Source: Galdieria sulphuraria (taxonomy: Eukaryota > Rhodophyta > Bangiophyceae > Galdieriales > Galdieriaceae). From it: 64,000 nucleotides of DNA. The position numbers and the translations under genes are program-made. Each line of letters begins with the position of its first letter. Position 1 is the stretch's first letter. Location of the stretch: positions 151,739-215,738 of the forward strand of contig NW_005178471.1 of NCBI RefSeq assembly GCF_000341285.1, read 5' to 3'. This document shows positions 1 to 10,131 of this stretch, one piece after another. The notes beneath the pieces were generated by a model. That model saw only the letters and a list, made by a program, of their open reading frames with translations. It did not search any database and was not told the origin of the DNA.

Positions 1-878
1 CTCGTTCGTTTTGCAGCCTCCCATCCAGAACAACTTGTCAATGTACCTCTAGGCAAACACATATATGCCAGAGCTTGGATCAACGGAAAGGAAGTAAGAA
101 GACCTTATAATCCCATCAATAAACCCAATCAAGTGGGTGGTTGTTTTGATATTTTGGTCAAGGTGAAAGAGTTTTTTCCAATATATTTCATTGATGGGTT
201 GAACGATAACTTATAGATTTATCCAGCTCCGTACGGTCTCTTTTCTAGATATTTAGACTCATTAAAGGATGGTGATTGTGTCGAATTCCGTGGTCCGAAA
301 GGCAAATTCGAGTATCAAAGAAATATGAAGAAACGTCTTGGAATGATAGCTGGAGGAACTGGAATAACTCCTATGTATCAGGTTTGTAAAATAGATTGGG
401 TTGTGAACAATATTTCCCATATTTTGTAACTATCTCAGTTGATAGAGACGATACTGAATGATCCATTGGAACGAACACAAATAAGTTTGATATATGCTAA
501 TCATACGGAACAAGATATTATCTTTAGAAACAAATTGGAATCTTTTGCATCTCAATTCCCCAATCGACTGAAGCTCTATTTTGTGTTGAATCAAGTAAGC
601 AATACATATAGAGTGGTTGATATAGATTATTCAGACTCTTTTTTGCTCATAGCCGCCTAATTCATGGTCTCAAGGGATAGGTCTTATCAATGAAAAGCAT
701 ATACAACATCACATAGGTTATGCATCTCCTTCTACTAGGGTAAGTATAATGATTGGATAAAATTCTCAATTCTAAAATTTTACAGATTTTGGTTTGTGGT
801 CCACCTGCAATGACCAAAGCTATGATGATATTGTTGAACAAATTGGGCTACAAAGGAGAAGATATTTTCAAGTTTTAA
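1..878 (+). CDS. NADH-cytochrome b5 reductase, 3' part (gene cut by left edge)
   Basis: FAD enzyme that passes electrons from NADH to cytochrome b5, normally on ER or mitochondrial outer membranes, for lipid desaturation and related reactions. Five exons are readable (about 1-162, 217-381, 439-594, 653-739, 786-878), joined by GT-AG introns of 46-58 bases with the frame kept, giving 220 residues. Family motifs appear in order: the FAD-contacting RRPYNPIN, the NADH-binding [10 protein letters not shown], and CGPPAM near the C-terminus. The C-terminal [13 protein letters not shown] resembles the usual family ending. The N-terminal 60-100 residues, including any membrane anchor, lie outside the window. 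The stop is only 3 bases from the stop of the convergent CCDC97 gene. The family assignment is firm; the isoform cannot be told. Confidence 0.93.
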
Positions 879-881
879 AAT

Positions 882-1926
882 TTATTCTTCTGTAGAATGA
901 TTGTCTTCGTCCATTGTGGATATTCTTTCCGGTTCTTGTCCATCAAAATATCTTTCTTCGATATCATTCTGTATCCATTCCATCCCATCATAATCTTCAT
1001 TGTTGTCTATAGAAGAGTAATCAAAGAATGTTGCATCATGTCCATTTAGAAACCGTTGTCTCATAATAACCAAAAGTTCTTCTCTGCTTTGTTGAAAATC
1101 ATCCAACGTCCAATTGGAAATATCACTTTCATTCTCTTCATCACTTGCTTGTTCCATTAGTTGTTCCTCAATATACTCTCTTTCCATTTCATCCTTCATT
1201 TGACCAAAAGTATTCGAGTGCAACATCCTTCTCTTTGCACCAGACACTGAACTGTCTTTCTTCTCCTGTCGTCGTTGCTGCATTCTTTTTTCAACAATAT
1301 TCTTTGCGTCAAAATATTCCAACAAATAATGGGTCAAAGGCCGAACAGGTTCTTTTTCTGGAATATGATGAACAACTTGTGATTTTTTCTTACTTGCAAA
1401 AGTTTCTTCTGAAGCTCTTGAGGGATAAGCGTGAATAACAGCATCATGGTTACGAATTTGTTCCAACTCTGCAGAATTGAGATAACTTGCATATCTACCC
1501 CATAATCTGTAATACAACAAAGGGTCTCTCAGCTCCATTTGTTCATCCGAAAAATATTGACCCCTTGATATGAGACTTTCCATAGCTGCCAGCCTTCTAT
1601 TTCGAACAACGTTATCTTGTGAAGAACACGAGTCCCCTCTAGAAGTAGAAACTCAATACAACGTTAACAACTCAAAACCAAACCAACCTTTGTTTCCTTA
1701 ATCTCCATAATTCCGTTTTTACCAACCACTCTTTTTCTGCAAGCTTCCCAAACAAAGATTCTCGTTCCATTTCACTGATAAAGAAGCCATAACGGTGCAA
1801 AAAGTATGCAGGGTTATCACATAAACAACTGTGAAGTTGTTCCACAGTTTCCTCAGAGTGACCCTGCTCATACAGCTCGTTTGCAAGTCGTTGAACTATT
1901 TCTAAACGTTCACTATTGTTCTCCAT
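882..1926 (-). CDS. CCDC97: CCDC97 family protein
   Basis: Homologue of CCDC97 (DUF2052), a protein reported with SF3b/U2 snRNP in animals; a splicing role here is inference from the family. Two exons (1688-1926 and 882-1638) encode 331 residues. The 49-base intron has an uncommon donor, GTTGGT, and splicing restores the conserved stretch VRNRRLAAMESLISRGQYF. Other family marks are FLHRYGFFIS in exon 1, FSDEQMELRDPLLY, and the acidic C-terminal FLNGHDATFFDYSSID. The middle is charged and probably coiled coil. The gene diverges from the methyltransferase with 160 bases between start codons and converges on the b5 reductase with a 3-base gap. Confidence 0.9.
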
Positions 1927-2086
1927 GAAAAGAAGAAACCATCAAACTTTTATTGGGTTCCTATCAACTTATACATTCATACAATTAGAGACATGAAAAG
2001 CAGTTTGAAAATCAGTTAAAGTATCTTAAAGATCTCGTTTTTCTCATGAATAGCTTTCTCGAAAGAATGAGTTCTTTTCTATTGTG

Positions 2087-3323
2087 ATGGACGAAATGGA
2101 CGATATTTTACAAGATACTTCTTTAGAGGTAGCTTTGTTTTGGTCTAAAATAGGAATATTTGTACTTAAAAGTGAAGAATGTTTTTCGAGAACCTGAACA
2201 TTTTCGAGAGCAAGTTCCCGACTTTGCTTATACAAGCTATTCTAGTCCGAAGCAAGGCTATTCTTTCGAGAACATTAGACTCGTTGGAAAACATCCACTG
2301 TGGGTGCTTTTATTATTATGAAAGGCAGTCTATAACCACTATTGTTCCAGATGGGGTCAGTATCTGTGGAATGGTGCAGTTTTGTTGGCAGATATTCTCT
2401 CTGGTATGATTTGTTATTTCTTCGAGTGGACTAAAGGTGAAAGTTGTGGACAGGAGAAGCTCCCATTCCTTCCGTAGATATCCAAGTGCACAACAACCGA
2501 GTATTGGAACTTGGTAACTATTGTCCTTCCATTTTTGTTTATAAGTTAAACTGTTTTTAGGTGCTGGAGCAGCCGTGCCTTCGTTGATGGCTGCGTTACG
2601 TGGCGCAAGTCATGTATTGATAACAGATTATCCCGATAAAGAACTCGTGGAAAACATAAAATACAATGTTACTGAATATCTTCCAATGGTAGTGCCCAGA
2701 CTTGGTATTTCTCTATTTCTGTTCAAAGAAGTGTGTTAGGAGATTCAGAAGAATGTTAAAGTTGAACCATTTCAGTGGGGAGATTCCATGTTTTTGGTTA
2801 GATATCAAAGAGAAGAATGTTGTTTTGACAAAATATTTTTGGCTGATCTCGTAAGTCGATGCCATCATACGTTTTCACTTAATATGTATTGGTTTCAAGA
2901 TAAGCAATCACTATGCTCACCACAAGTTGCTTTTGTCTTGTAAGCAATTGCTAAAACCGGATGGTATTGCCTACGTATGTATGAATGATTGGGCTTTAAA
3001 GTATATATGAATGAAGAAGACAATCGTTAGGTTTGCTTTAGTCATCATCGACCACATGTCATAGAAAAGGATTTAAACTTTTTTCATTTAGCGTTATCTT
3101 ATGGTGGGTTGTATAGGAAAGTTTTATGACGACTACCACTGACGACACAAGTACATAGGACTGAAACCTACACATCGGATCACCGTACGTCGTGACTGTA
3201 TGTTCCCAAGTGATATTGGAGTAAGTCCATGGATTTCTAATTGCATGTTACTAATATCTCTAGTCTCAAGAAATAAGGTCGCAAGTTCACTTATGGACAC
3301 TTTGTCGGAAAGAAAACGATTGA
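2087..3323 (+). CDS. EFM7/NNT1-like protein methyltransferase
   Basis: Class I SAM-dependent methyltransferase of the yeast Efm7/Nnt1 type, which methylates the N-terminus and a nearby lysine of translation elongation factor eEF1A. I read ten short exons: 2087-2128, 2178-2299, 2351-2403, 2454-2513, 2561-2688, 2740-2850, 2900-2974, 3031-3120, 3152-3220 and 3264-3323, together 269 residues, close to the yeast length. Motifs: N-terminal NVFREPEHF, then HPLWGQYLWNGAVLLADIL, the SAM loop LELGAGAAVPS, ITDYPDKELVENI, FSHHRPHVIEKDL, and the C-terminal MFPSDIGSQEIRSQVHLWTL. The eighth intron (3121-3151) would be only 31 bases, so that junction is the least certain. The last intron has a strong TACTAAT branch-point motif. 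Confidence 0.85.
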
Positions 3324-3570
3324 AGTGATTCCTTTTGAAAACTTGCGAGACTTGAAACAATTGATGGATGGGTTATGATAATAATATTATTCATTCTATT
3401 TGGTCTAGTTCAATGAGAGAATAGATAAACTTTTTATAGAAACCTAAATGCACATATGTAAATGAACAACACATTTCTATATAAAGCGAAGACTTTCAAT
3501 TGCGGGTTAGTGATGGTTGAGAATGATACGTTAGAGCGTTGTTCCTATTGAGAATTGTTCAAAGTTGAAT

Positions 3571-4824
3571 ATGCACAAAGCCTTGCGTTTAGTGGTTGTA
3601 GGAACTGGTAGAATGGGTAAAATCCATATCTACAACGCTGCGACAAGCTTGAAAGTAAAATTAGTGGGAGTTTATGATATTCCAGAAAAGAGAAAAGAAG
3701 CTTCAAAACTTGTAGCAGAAACGGGATCCAAACTCTATGAAGATTGGCACTCTCAAGTATTAGCAAATACAGAAGTTGATGCTATCGTCATCGCCTCACC
3801 TACGCATACCCATAAGACGTTGACTTTGGATGCGTTGGAAAGTGGAAAGTCGGTATTATGTGAAAAGCCTTTGGGAGAAGACTTTATAGAAATTCAGGTA
3901 AGAATGCATTTTTCATTTGAATAAGTAGCAACTAGACTATGTATAGATGTGTCACCAGAAAGCAAAGGAGAAGGGACTCACGTTATTGATTGATTGGAAT
4001 AGACGACTCGATCCTTCTTTTATGAAGCTTGTATCAGAAGTACGCAAAGGCTTCATCGGGCAATTGCAAATCATCAGAGTTTCAGGTCGAGATCATCCTG
4101 TGCCACCTTTGCAAGTAAGTTTTGACACCGTCTATCCGAATTCTTATTTCGATAGTTTCTTCGCCATTCTAATAGTTGTATATTTCGAGATATGATTGTA
4201 CACGGTGAGTAGTTTTTGTTGTTGTGGCTTTGAATGGTTTATATATTCATATTGCTGTTAGATGTTGATTTGGTGAGGTGGATAATGAACTCGGAACCCA
4301 TTTCAGTATATGCTACTGCAACAAGTTGCTTACCAGAATTAGCTGGTTCAGGCATCTACGATACGGCAACTGCATTGATGGAGTTTAAAAATGGAGCAGT
4401 TGCCATGTTGGATAGTGCAAGAAATGCTTGTTATGGATATGATCAACGTTTGGAAGTTTTTGGTGACAAAGGAATGTTGTCGGTAGAAAATTTTCCTTCG
4501 AATGGTGTAACGTGGTGCAATGAAAATGGAATAAAAAAGGAACCCTATGTTTGGAGTTTTCCCCAACGATATCAAATATCTTTTCGCAATGTATTGGAAC
4601 ATTTTGCTGATGTTGTGTTGCGAAAACATTTGCCTATGTGTAGTGAAGAAGATGATGTAAGTATAAAAGAGAATGTTGTTGAAAATAGATCAACTTGGAG
4701 GTAGTTTGGTATTTACAAGGTCGTCTCAGCTATGAGTTTATCAGCTTCATTGAAAAGGCGTGTATTTTTGGATGAAATGAATGAAAAGTTTTTATTACAA
4801 CAAAATACAAATCATAAGTTGTGA
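3571..4824 (+). CDS. Gfo/Idh/MocA oxidoreductase, inositol 2-dehydrogenase-like
   Basis: NAD(P)-dependent dehydrogenase with an N-terminal Rossmann fold (VVVGTGRMGKIHIYNA) and the family motif CEKPLGE, where the lysine is catalytic. Five exons (3571-3897, 3947-4110, 4176-4204, 4262-4656, 4705-4824) give 344 residues. The frame is open only if the second intron (4111-4175) uses a GC-AG boundary with donor GCAAGT; the GT four bases later shifts the frame. With the GC donor the family motif IFRDMIVHDVDLVRW is restored, with the histidine and aspartate expected at the active site. Closest by eye to myo-inositol 2-dehydrogenases, but the substrate cannot be settled from sequence. Start ATG chosen just before HKALRLVVVGTG. 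Convergent with the serine racemase gene, 146 bases apart. Confidence 0.88.
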
Positions 4825-4970
4825 CAACTATTTTGGAATAAAATCAAGTGTCCATATCAATGACTTGAAAGAAGGAAGAAGCAAGATAAGTGGCACTAGA
4901 ATGGGTGACAGACAGACAGTTCTTGGATATGCTTTCATGACAACAAAAAGTATATTCCATAAAATAAGAC

Positions 4971-5951
4971 TTAACCAAGGCGAGTGAGCCATGGAAGTTT
5001 ATTCAAATCTAAATTTCCACCAGAAATAATCACACCAACTTTGTTCAAACCTAAACGTTGAAAGTCTTTGGTTAAACAAGCAGCTGTAGATACTGCTCCT
5101 GAAGGCTCCACTACCAACTTCATTCTTTCGAAAATCAACTTCATTGCATTTATGATTTCCTCATCGCTCACAGTGATTACTTGTTTCACATGATGATGAA
5201 CAATAGTCCAAGTCAAGTCACCTAAACTTGTCAACAGTCCATCGGCAATAGTATGAGGACTCGTTTGAGGAATAAGAACACCACTTTCCAATGACTGCTT
5301 GGCATCATCAGCACCAGCAGGTTCTGCTGCCAATATCATACAATGTGAAGATAAATGCTTTGCTGCAATACAAGTGCCAGAAATAAGTCCACCACCACCA
5401 ATGGGTGCAATGATTGCGTCCAGATCAGGGACCTCCTCTAAAAGTTCTGCAGCAGCAGTTCCTTGGCCTGCAATGATATCTCTGTGATTATAGGGTGGTA
5501 TATATTCTCCGTTTGTCTGTTGAATCACTTTCTCTGCAGTTGATTCCCTCGCTGGTAGGTTGGGTTCACATAAGATGACGTTCCCACCATAACCTTCTAC
5601 TGCGTTTCGCTTTACTGAAGAAACATTGGAAGGCATAACAATATGCGCTTTCAAACCTAAGAGACTTGAAGCCAGTGCAAGGGCCTGAGCGTGATTTCCA
5701 GAACTATGCGTGACTACATCGGTAACTTGAGGTTTTGAGAGGCGAAGGGCACTCAAGGCGTTGTATGCACCTCGAAACTTGAAAGCGCCAATTCTTTGAA
5801 GATTCTCACACTTGAAATAGAGTTGACTACCAGATAGATTATTCAAATAGGTACTAGTAAAAACAGGTGTTTTATGAGCTACGCCATGAAGTCTACTTTG
5901 TGCCTTGAGAATATCTTCCCAACCAACCGGATCATTATTTTCTTCTTCCAT
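4971..5951 (-). CDS. Serine racemase / threonine dehydratase-like PLP enzyme
   Basis: Fold type II pyridoxal-phosphate enzyme, 326 residues without introns. It carries the PLP lysine in FKFRGAYNAL, SSGNHAQALA for substrate carboxylate binding, the glycine-rich phosphate loop IGGGGLISG, and a C-terminal SGGN. Members racemise or dehydrate L-serine or deaminate threonine; length and motifs fit serine racemase best. There is no C-terminal ACT regulatory domain, so it is not the biosynthetic threonine deaminase. The start at MEEENNDPVGW is preferred; the frame stays open 24 codons upstream, but that stretch overlaps the XRCC4 gene. The start codon lies only 13 bases after the XRCC4 stop on the same strand. 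A second, diverged member is at 56059-57108. Confidence 0.9.
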   Translation of the reverse strand: MEEENNDPVGWEDILKAQSRLHGVAHKTPVFTSTYLNNLSGSQLYFKCENLQRIGAFKFRGAYNALSALRLSKPQVTDVVTHSSGNHAQALALASSLLGLKAHIVMPSNVSSVKRNAVEGYGGNVILCEPNLPARESTAEKVIQQTNGEYIPPYNHRDIIAGQGTAAAELLEEVPDLDAIIAPIGGGGLISGTCIAAKHLSSHCMILAAEPAGADDAKQSLESGVLIPQTSPHTIADGLLTSLGDLTWTIVHHHVKQVITVSDEEIINAMKLIFERMKLVVEPSGAVSTAACLTKDFQRLGLNKVGVIISGGNLDLNKLPWLTRLG

Positions 5952-5964
5952 AGAAGAATTCAAC

Positions 5965-6643
5965 TCATTCGATCTGTGTGATTTGTTGCTCCAGCAGTTG
6001 TTGTATCTTTTGCTTCTTTTCATTCAAAAGGAGCATAAACTTTTTCAACATCTTTTCTTCCATTCTATTCTTTTCTTCTCTCGTCAAATGAAGTGCTCGT
6101 TGCAACTCTTGATTGACTGTTTCTTCACGTTTCACAACTCTTTCCAGCTCTTCATTCTTACAACGTAACATGGTCAATACATCCCAAATATTTTCTAGAA
6201 ACGTGCCAGCTGCTTGACTTTTCAACTCCAAAGAAATGATAGGTAGTGGCAAGTCAGATAAAACAACTCTCATAACTTTCAAGTAGATGGAGTCTTGTGG
6301 CCCATTATCTTCACTTGTCAACACAACAACTGTCGTATCGTCCGATGGTTGTTTCAACGCATCTGCAAGTATTTCTATTCTACTTTTCGAGACTTTGACA
6401 GAAGTGCCCACGGTACTTTCATCACCTATCATTCAAAACAACCAATAAAAGAAACATAGAAAGATAGACACTTCAACAAAACAACAACATACCTTGTCCA
6501 AACCAAAAACGAGAGCCATCAGAAACAGAAACGGAAATAGTTACTTGGGTCATTCGAACCAAAGTAAGTAGTGGCTGTTCAGAGAGTGCAGAACCTTGAA
6601 CATTCAACTTGCCACTCCAAGTCCAGTCCAACTGGCCAGTCAT
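5965..6643 (-). CDS. XRCC4: XRCC4-like non-homologous end-joining factor (short form)
   Basis: Scaffold protein that pairs with DNA ligase IV in non-homologous end joining. Two exons are joined by an intron at about 6430-6493 and give 203 residues, well short of human XRCC4 (about 336). The N-terminal beta head includes ISVSVSDGSRFWFGQ, matching the TLTDGHSAWTG region of the human protein. The long helix contains the family signature KKFMLLLNEKKQKIQQL (human KRFILVLNEKKTKI). The protein ends soon after the coiled coil, so the disordered, phosphorylated tail of animal XRCC4 is missing. Divergent from cardiolipin synthase with 37 bases between start codons, and 13 bases upstream of the serine racemase start. 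Confidence 0.82.
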
Positions 6644-6680
6644 TCGATATGAGGATGAAAAATTTCAAGTCGTCGTGCCG

Positions 6681-7753
6681 ATGGAATCTTCACTTCAGCT
6701 ACTTGCGGCTCGTTTCAGATATGTAAGTTCCAAAGTGGCCCTATTTTCTAGAAGACTTGAGCTTGGTACAGAGTCTAAACGTCTATTATTATCTCAGTGG
6801 CTTCGAAAGGAACCTACTTATCGTTGGTCTAAACAAGCTGCTTCCAACTGGCGTAGTTTTCGTCCATCCGCCTTGGAACGCAGAAATATCGTTACATCTG
6901 ACCACAATAGAAAGGAATGGCATATTCGGGAAACATTAGAAAAACAAGTTTCTGACTGGAATATTGCCAACTGTATTACGGGCACTAGGATAGCTTCTAT
7001 TCCTGTTATTGCGTCGTTGATTTATTGTCAACAATACGAAGCAGCTTCGATGGGTCTTGCAGCAGCTGGTGTGACTGATTGGTTGGATGGATTTCTTGCT
7101 AGAAAATACCGTTTATCTACTGTACTTGGCTCTTATTTGGATCCTTTGGCTGATAAGGCAAGTATTTTATATCCCACGTCACCCAAAACCTTCGTACTTA
7201 TCAAAAGTGCATAGTTATTGATCAACGCTCTAGTGTTTACACTATCTGCCAATCAACTGATACCTTTTACTTTGGCTCTACTTATTTTCGGTCGTGATGG
7301 TTGTCTCATCTTTGGTTCTGCTTACAAGCGTTGGGAAACGATGAAACAACTTGGAAATCACTCCCTATCCGATTTCTTTCACGTAAGACAAGAAAATTTT
7401 GATGGTTGGATGTTCTTTTTATCAAAGGTGAAAGGTATCTCGTATTGAACCGTTGAAAATACAACCTTTGGTTATCAGTAAATGGAATACAGCTGCACAG
7501 TTTGTACTGATTGGATATAGTTTGTTTCATGGAATGCATCCAGGTAAGTATTTGCTACAGATATAAGTGAGTTGATGATGATTGTATAGACATGGCCTAT
7601 GATCATATTTACGTGGCTGTGATTGCGCTAACTACTTTGACTACGATTGGTTCAGGATTGGCCTACGTGTATCAAGTCTTTTGGAACAAAAAAGGAAATG
7701 TGTTTCAACGTGTTGCTATGATGAGGCAAATGAACCGACCAAAATATTTATAA
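6681..7753 (+). CDS. CRLS1: Cardiolipin synthase (CDP-alcohol phosphatidyltransferase type)
   Basis: Mitochondrial enzyme that makes cardiolipin from phosphatidylglycerol and CDP-diacylglycerol. Four exons (6681-7157, 7215-7382, 7435-7543, 7590-7753) give 305 residues. The CDP-alcohol motif is complete: TDWLDGFLARKYRLSTVLGS followed by DPLADK, that is D-x2-D-G-x2-A-R-x8-G-x3-D-x3-D. Later membrane segments and SKWNTAAQ match eukaryotic cardiolipin synthases. The N-terminal 80 residues are basic and suit a mitochondrial presequence. The first intron (7158-7214) begins GCAAGT, a GC-AG intron with no in-frame GT alternative. The start is placed at MESSLQLLAARF. Convergent with the next gene, 17 bases apart. 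Confidence 0.92.
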
Positions 7754-7770
7754 ACTCTTTCAACTCATGC

Positions 7771-9014
7771 TCAACATAAGTGTTTCCAAATAGGATAATT
7801 ACTTTCAGATAAGTTTACTTGATGGACTTGTACTCCTAGAAAAGTTGAAATAGCTATACAACACATGCTCATATATATATATATTACCTTGTTCATTCCA
7901 GATGGCATATGAAAAGCCTTGATGTGTACTATATGCCCCATATTCACCAGCACAATTCTAAACAAGGCATGTCATCTCCCATCGTTTATCACAACGAAAA
8001 GCATTCACCAACCATAGCTACAAACGCAGCTTGACATTCCGGAACTTGGCTTCGTAACCTTGCAACTACTACTTCACAAGCTCTTTGTGGTCCCAATCCA
8101 TGACGCATTTCTTCCACAATTTGGTAGGCACAACAATATCTTCACAACCCAATGAAAAATATTCCTCCATACAAACAACAAAAACAGACTTACTTCATTA
8201 TAACATCTCCATCTCCAGTACTCGTAGCTGCTCCAATACCATTTTGAGCATATAATCCACAACCAAATATTGCGGAATCGCCCACTCTACCATCCTACCA
8301 ACAACTATAAATATCTACATCATCATCAAACCTGCGCGTTCGTACTTGTTTGAAAGCTGCACCACTCGTTGCACAACCTGCGCCAATAACTGATTCCTTT
8401 GTAACATCATCGTATGTACAACAAATCAATCCCACAGTATCGCACAAATCGTTGCTCTTTATCACATCAAAAAAAAAGTTACAACGGAAACAACCCAATC
8501 ATACCGCTTGATCACTCTGCTTTTGAAACTGTTCCCAACGTTGTCTAGCATACGGTGTTAACAAATTGGCATTATCAACTGACCGGAAACCATATTGTTC
8601 AGCTAATTTTTGGGCACCATAACCACAAAGGCAAGGATGTCGACTTTTCTCCAACACCAGACGAGCTATCGGTATTGCAGCTGGGAAGCCTTGTAACGAT
8701 AACACCTAAAAATATATTACATATATGTACATATCCATCAACCAACCCATACTCTTGTAACTCACCGATCCTCCTTTCCCGTTGCCGAGCATAACAGCAG
8801 CATCGAGTTGTAGTATTCCTTCTGCAGTAGGCAATCCTCCATAACCAACACTGGAAACTTTCGGATCGAGTTCCACCGATTCAATTCCACGTACGATGGC
8901 ATCGAGTAATGCTTCATTGCCTGTATTCTCATGCTTACCTAATATGGAACTTGCGTTTTCGACAGCTTGTAAACCAAAATCCCATGTGGCAATCATAACC
9001 GGATGAAAATGCAT
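7771..9014 (-). CDS. Aspartylglucosaminidase-like N-terminal nucleophile hydrolase
   Basis: Member of the aspartylglucosaminidase/glycosylasparaginase family (Ntn hydrolases that self-cleave to expose a threonine nucleophile). At least six exons. Exon 1 (to about 8765) has [11 protein letters not shown], exon 2 [19 protein letters not shown], exon 3 the cleavage site (DTVGLICC; the usual HDT is CDT here, threonine retained) and SGAAFKQ, then [17 protein letters not shown], the substrate-binding [14 protein letters not shown], and a C-terminal [15 protein letters not shown]. Substrate is unproven: human AGA cleaves the GlcNAc-asparagine bond in lysosomes. No signal peptide is evident, because family homology starts within about ten residues of the first Met. 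Its ATG is only 10 bases from that of the divergent pseudouridine synthase. Confidence 0.87.
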
Positions 9015-9024
9015 TGGGAGAGAG

Positions 9025-10101
9025 ATGATGTTGTGGTTACGTTGGATTTGTTATCCATCGACAAAGTCATCCAAACTAGTAACAAGACGTTTTTCCACGT
9101 TCCTTTATGACAATAAGACAGAAAAGGATGAATTGATTCTCACCGTGACAGAAGGAGACCACGACACTCGGTTAGATCGTTTCTTACGTCGTCAGTTGGG
9201 TGGGAGACTACCACAGTCTTTTTTAGAAAAGTGTATTAGAAGAGGTTTCATCAAGATAGATGGTCAAACTGTAACGAGAGCTGGTGAGAGAGTGCGTTCG
9301 TCTTCTATTCTTTGTGTTCCCAAACAACTGGAAAGCTTCCGTGAAGCTGATGGCGATGGCACAGTAGAAAGGCAGAGACCCGTATTATCTCAACTTGTGA
9401 AGGAAAGAGTGCAAAATTGGGTGCTTTACAAGGATACCAACTTGATGGTTATCAATAAGCCTCCCCTTCTAGCTTGTCAAGGAGGAAGTGGTTTGAGGGA
9501 TTCTCATCTAGGAACGCTACTCCCTGCTCTTTCTTTGGATAACGAAGAACCTCCCAAGTTGGTACATCGTTTAGATAAAGAAGTGAGTGGAACATTGCTA
9601 CTGGCCAGAAATTCCGTTGCTGCCAAAAACTTGGCTTTACTATTTCAACAACGACAAGTAAAAAAGTTGTACTGGGCATTGGTCATAGGCAATCCTTTAC
9701 CCACTCAAGGAGAAATTAGAAAGGCTGTGGATGGAAAAACAGCCATTACCAGATATCGGGTGGTTGAAAAGTTACATTCCGTTGCTGCCTGGTTGGAACT
9801 GGAGCCTATTACAGGTAGAAAGAGACAGTTGCGACTGCACTGTGCACAAGTTCTCAACTGTCCTATTTTTGGAGATGAAAAGTTTCCTTTCGATCGTTTG
9901 GAAGAAAATACGCATTTGGTGGCATATCAAGGCTTGTCTCATTTGCTACGACGACCTAAAGGAATTCATCTCCATGCCTATTCCATTTCCTTTCCAAATA
10001 TAGAAACTTTGGATAAACCACAAAAGACTTGGAAAACAGTAACTGCTCCACTGCCTTTACATATGGAAAATACTTGGAATACATTAGGATTTCATAAGTA
10101 A
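9025..10101 (+). CDS. RluA-family RNA pseudouridine synthase
   Basis: Intronless, 358 residues. An N-terminal S4 RNA-binding domain (about residues 45-100, with the DTRLDRFLRRQLG core) is followed by the RluA catalytic domain. The active-site motif VHRLDKEVSGTLLLAR holds the catalytic aspartate, and the C-terminal PITGRKRQLRLHCA is the family's conserved RNA-binding stretch. The first 30 residues are basic, hydroxylated and free of acidic residues (RWICYPSTKSSKLVTRRFS), suggesting import into mitochondria or plastid; this resembles the mitochondrial RPUSD group, but the RNA target is unknown. Start codon 10 bases from that of the divergent aspartylglucosaminidase-like gene. Convergent with UBC6, 30 bases apart. 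Confidence 0.9.
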   Translation: MMLWLRWICYPSTKSSKLVTRRFSTFLYDNKTEKDELILTVTEGDHDTRLDRFLRRQLGGRLPQSFLEKCIRRGFIKIDGQTVTRAGERVRSSSILCVPKQLESFREADGDGTVERQRPVLSQLVKERVQNWVLYKDTNLMVINKPPLLACQGGSGLRDSHLGTLLPALSLDNEEPPKLVHRLDKEVSGTLLLARNSVAAKNLALLFQQRQVKKLYWALVIGNPLPTQGEIRKAVDGKTAITRYRVVEKLHSVAAWLELEPITGRKRQLRLHCAQVLNCPIFGDEKFPFDRLEENTHLVAYQGLSHLLRRPKGIHLHAYSISFPNIETLDKPQKTWKTVTAPLPLHMENTWNTLGFHK

Positions 10102-10131
10102 ACTCCAATCCATTTTAGTTAGAGACAATGA

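Noticed and set aside
3133-3360. 75-residue minus-strand frame
   Set aside because: Antisense to the last exons of the EFM7-like gene, which carry family motifs; no similarity of its own.
5950-6023. Fusion of XRCC4 and serine racemase into one protein
   Set aside because: The XRCC4 frame has a clear stop at 5965 and no intron bridges the two in frame; the racemase has its own Met.
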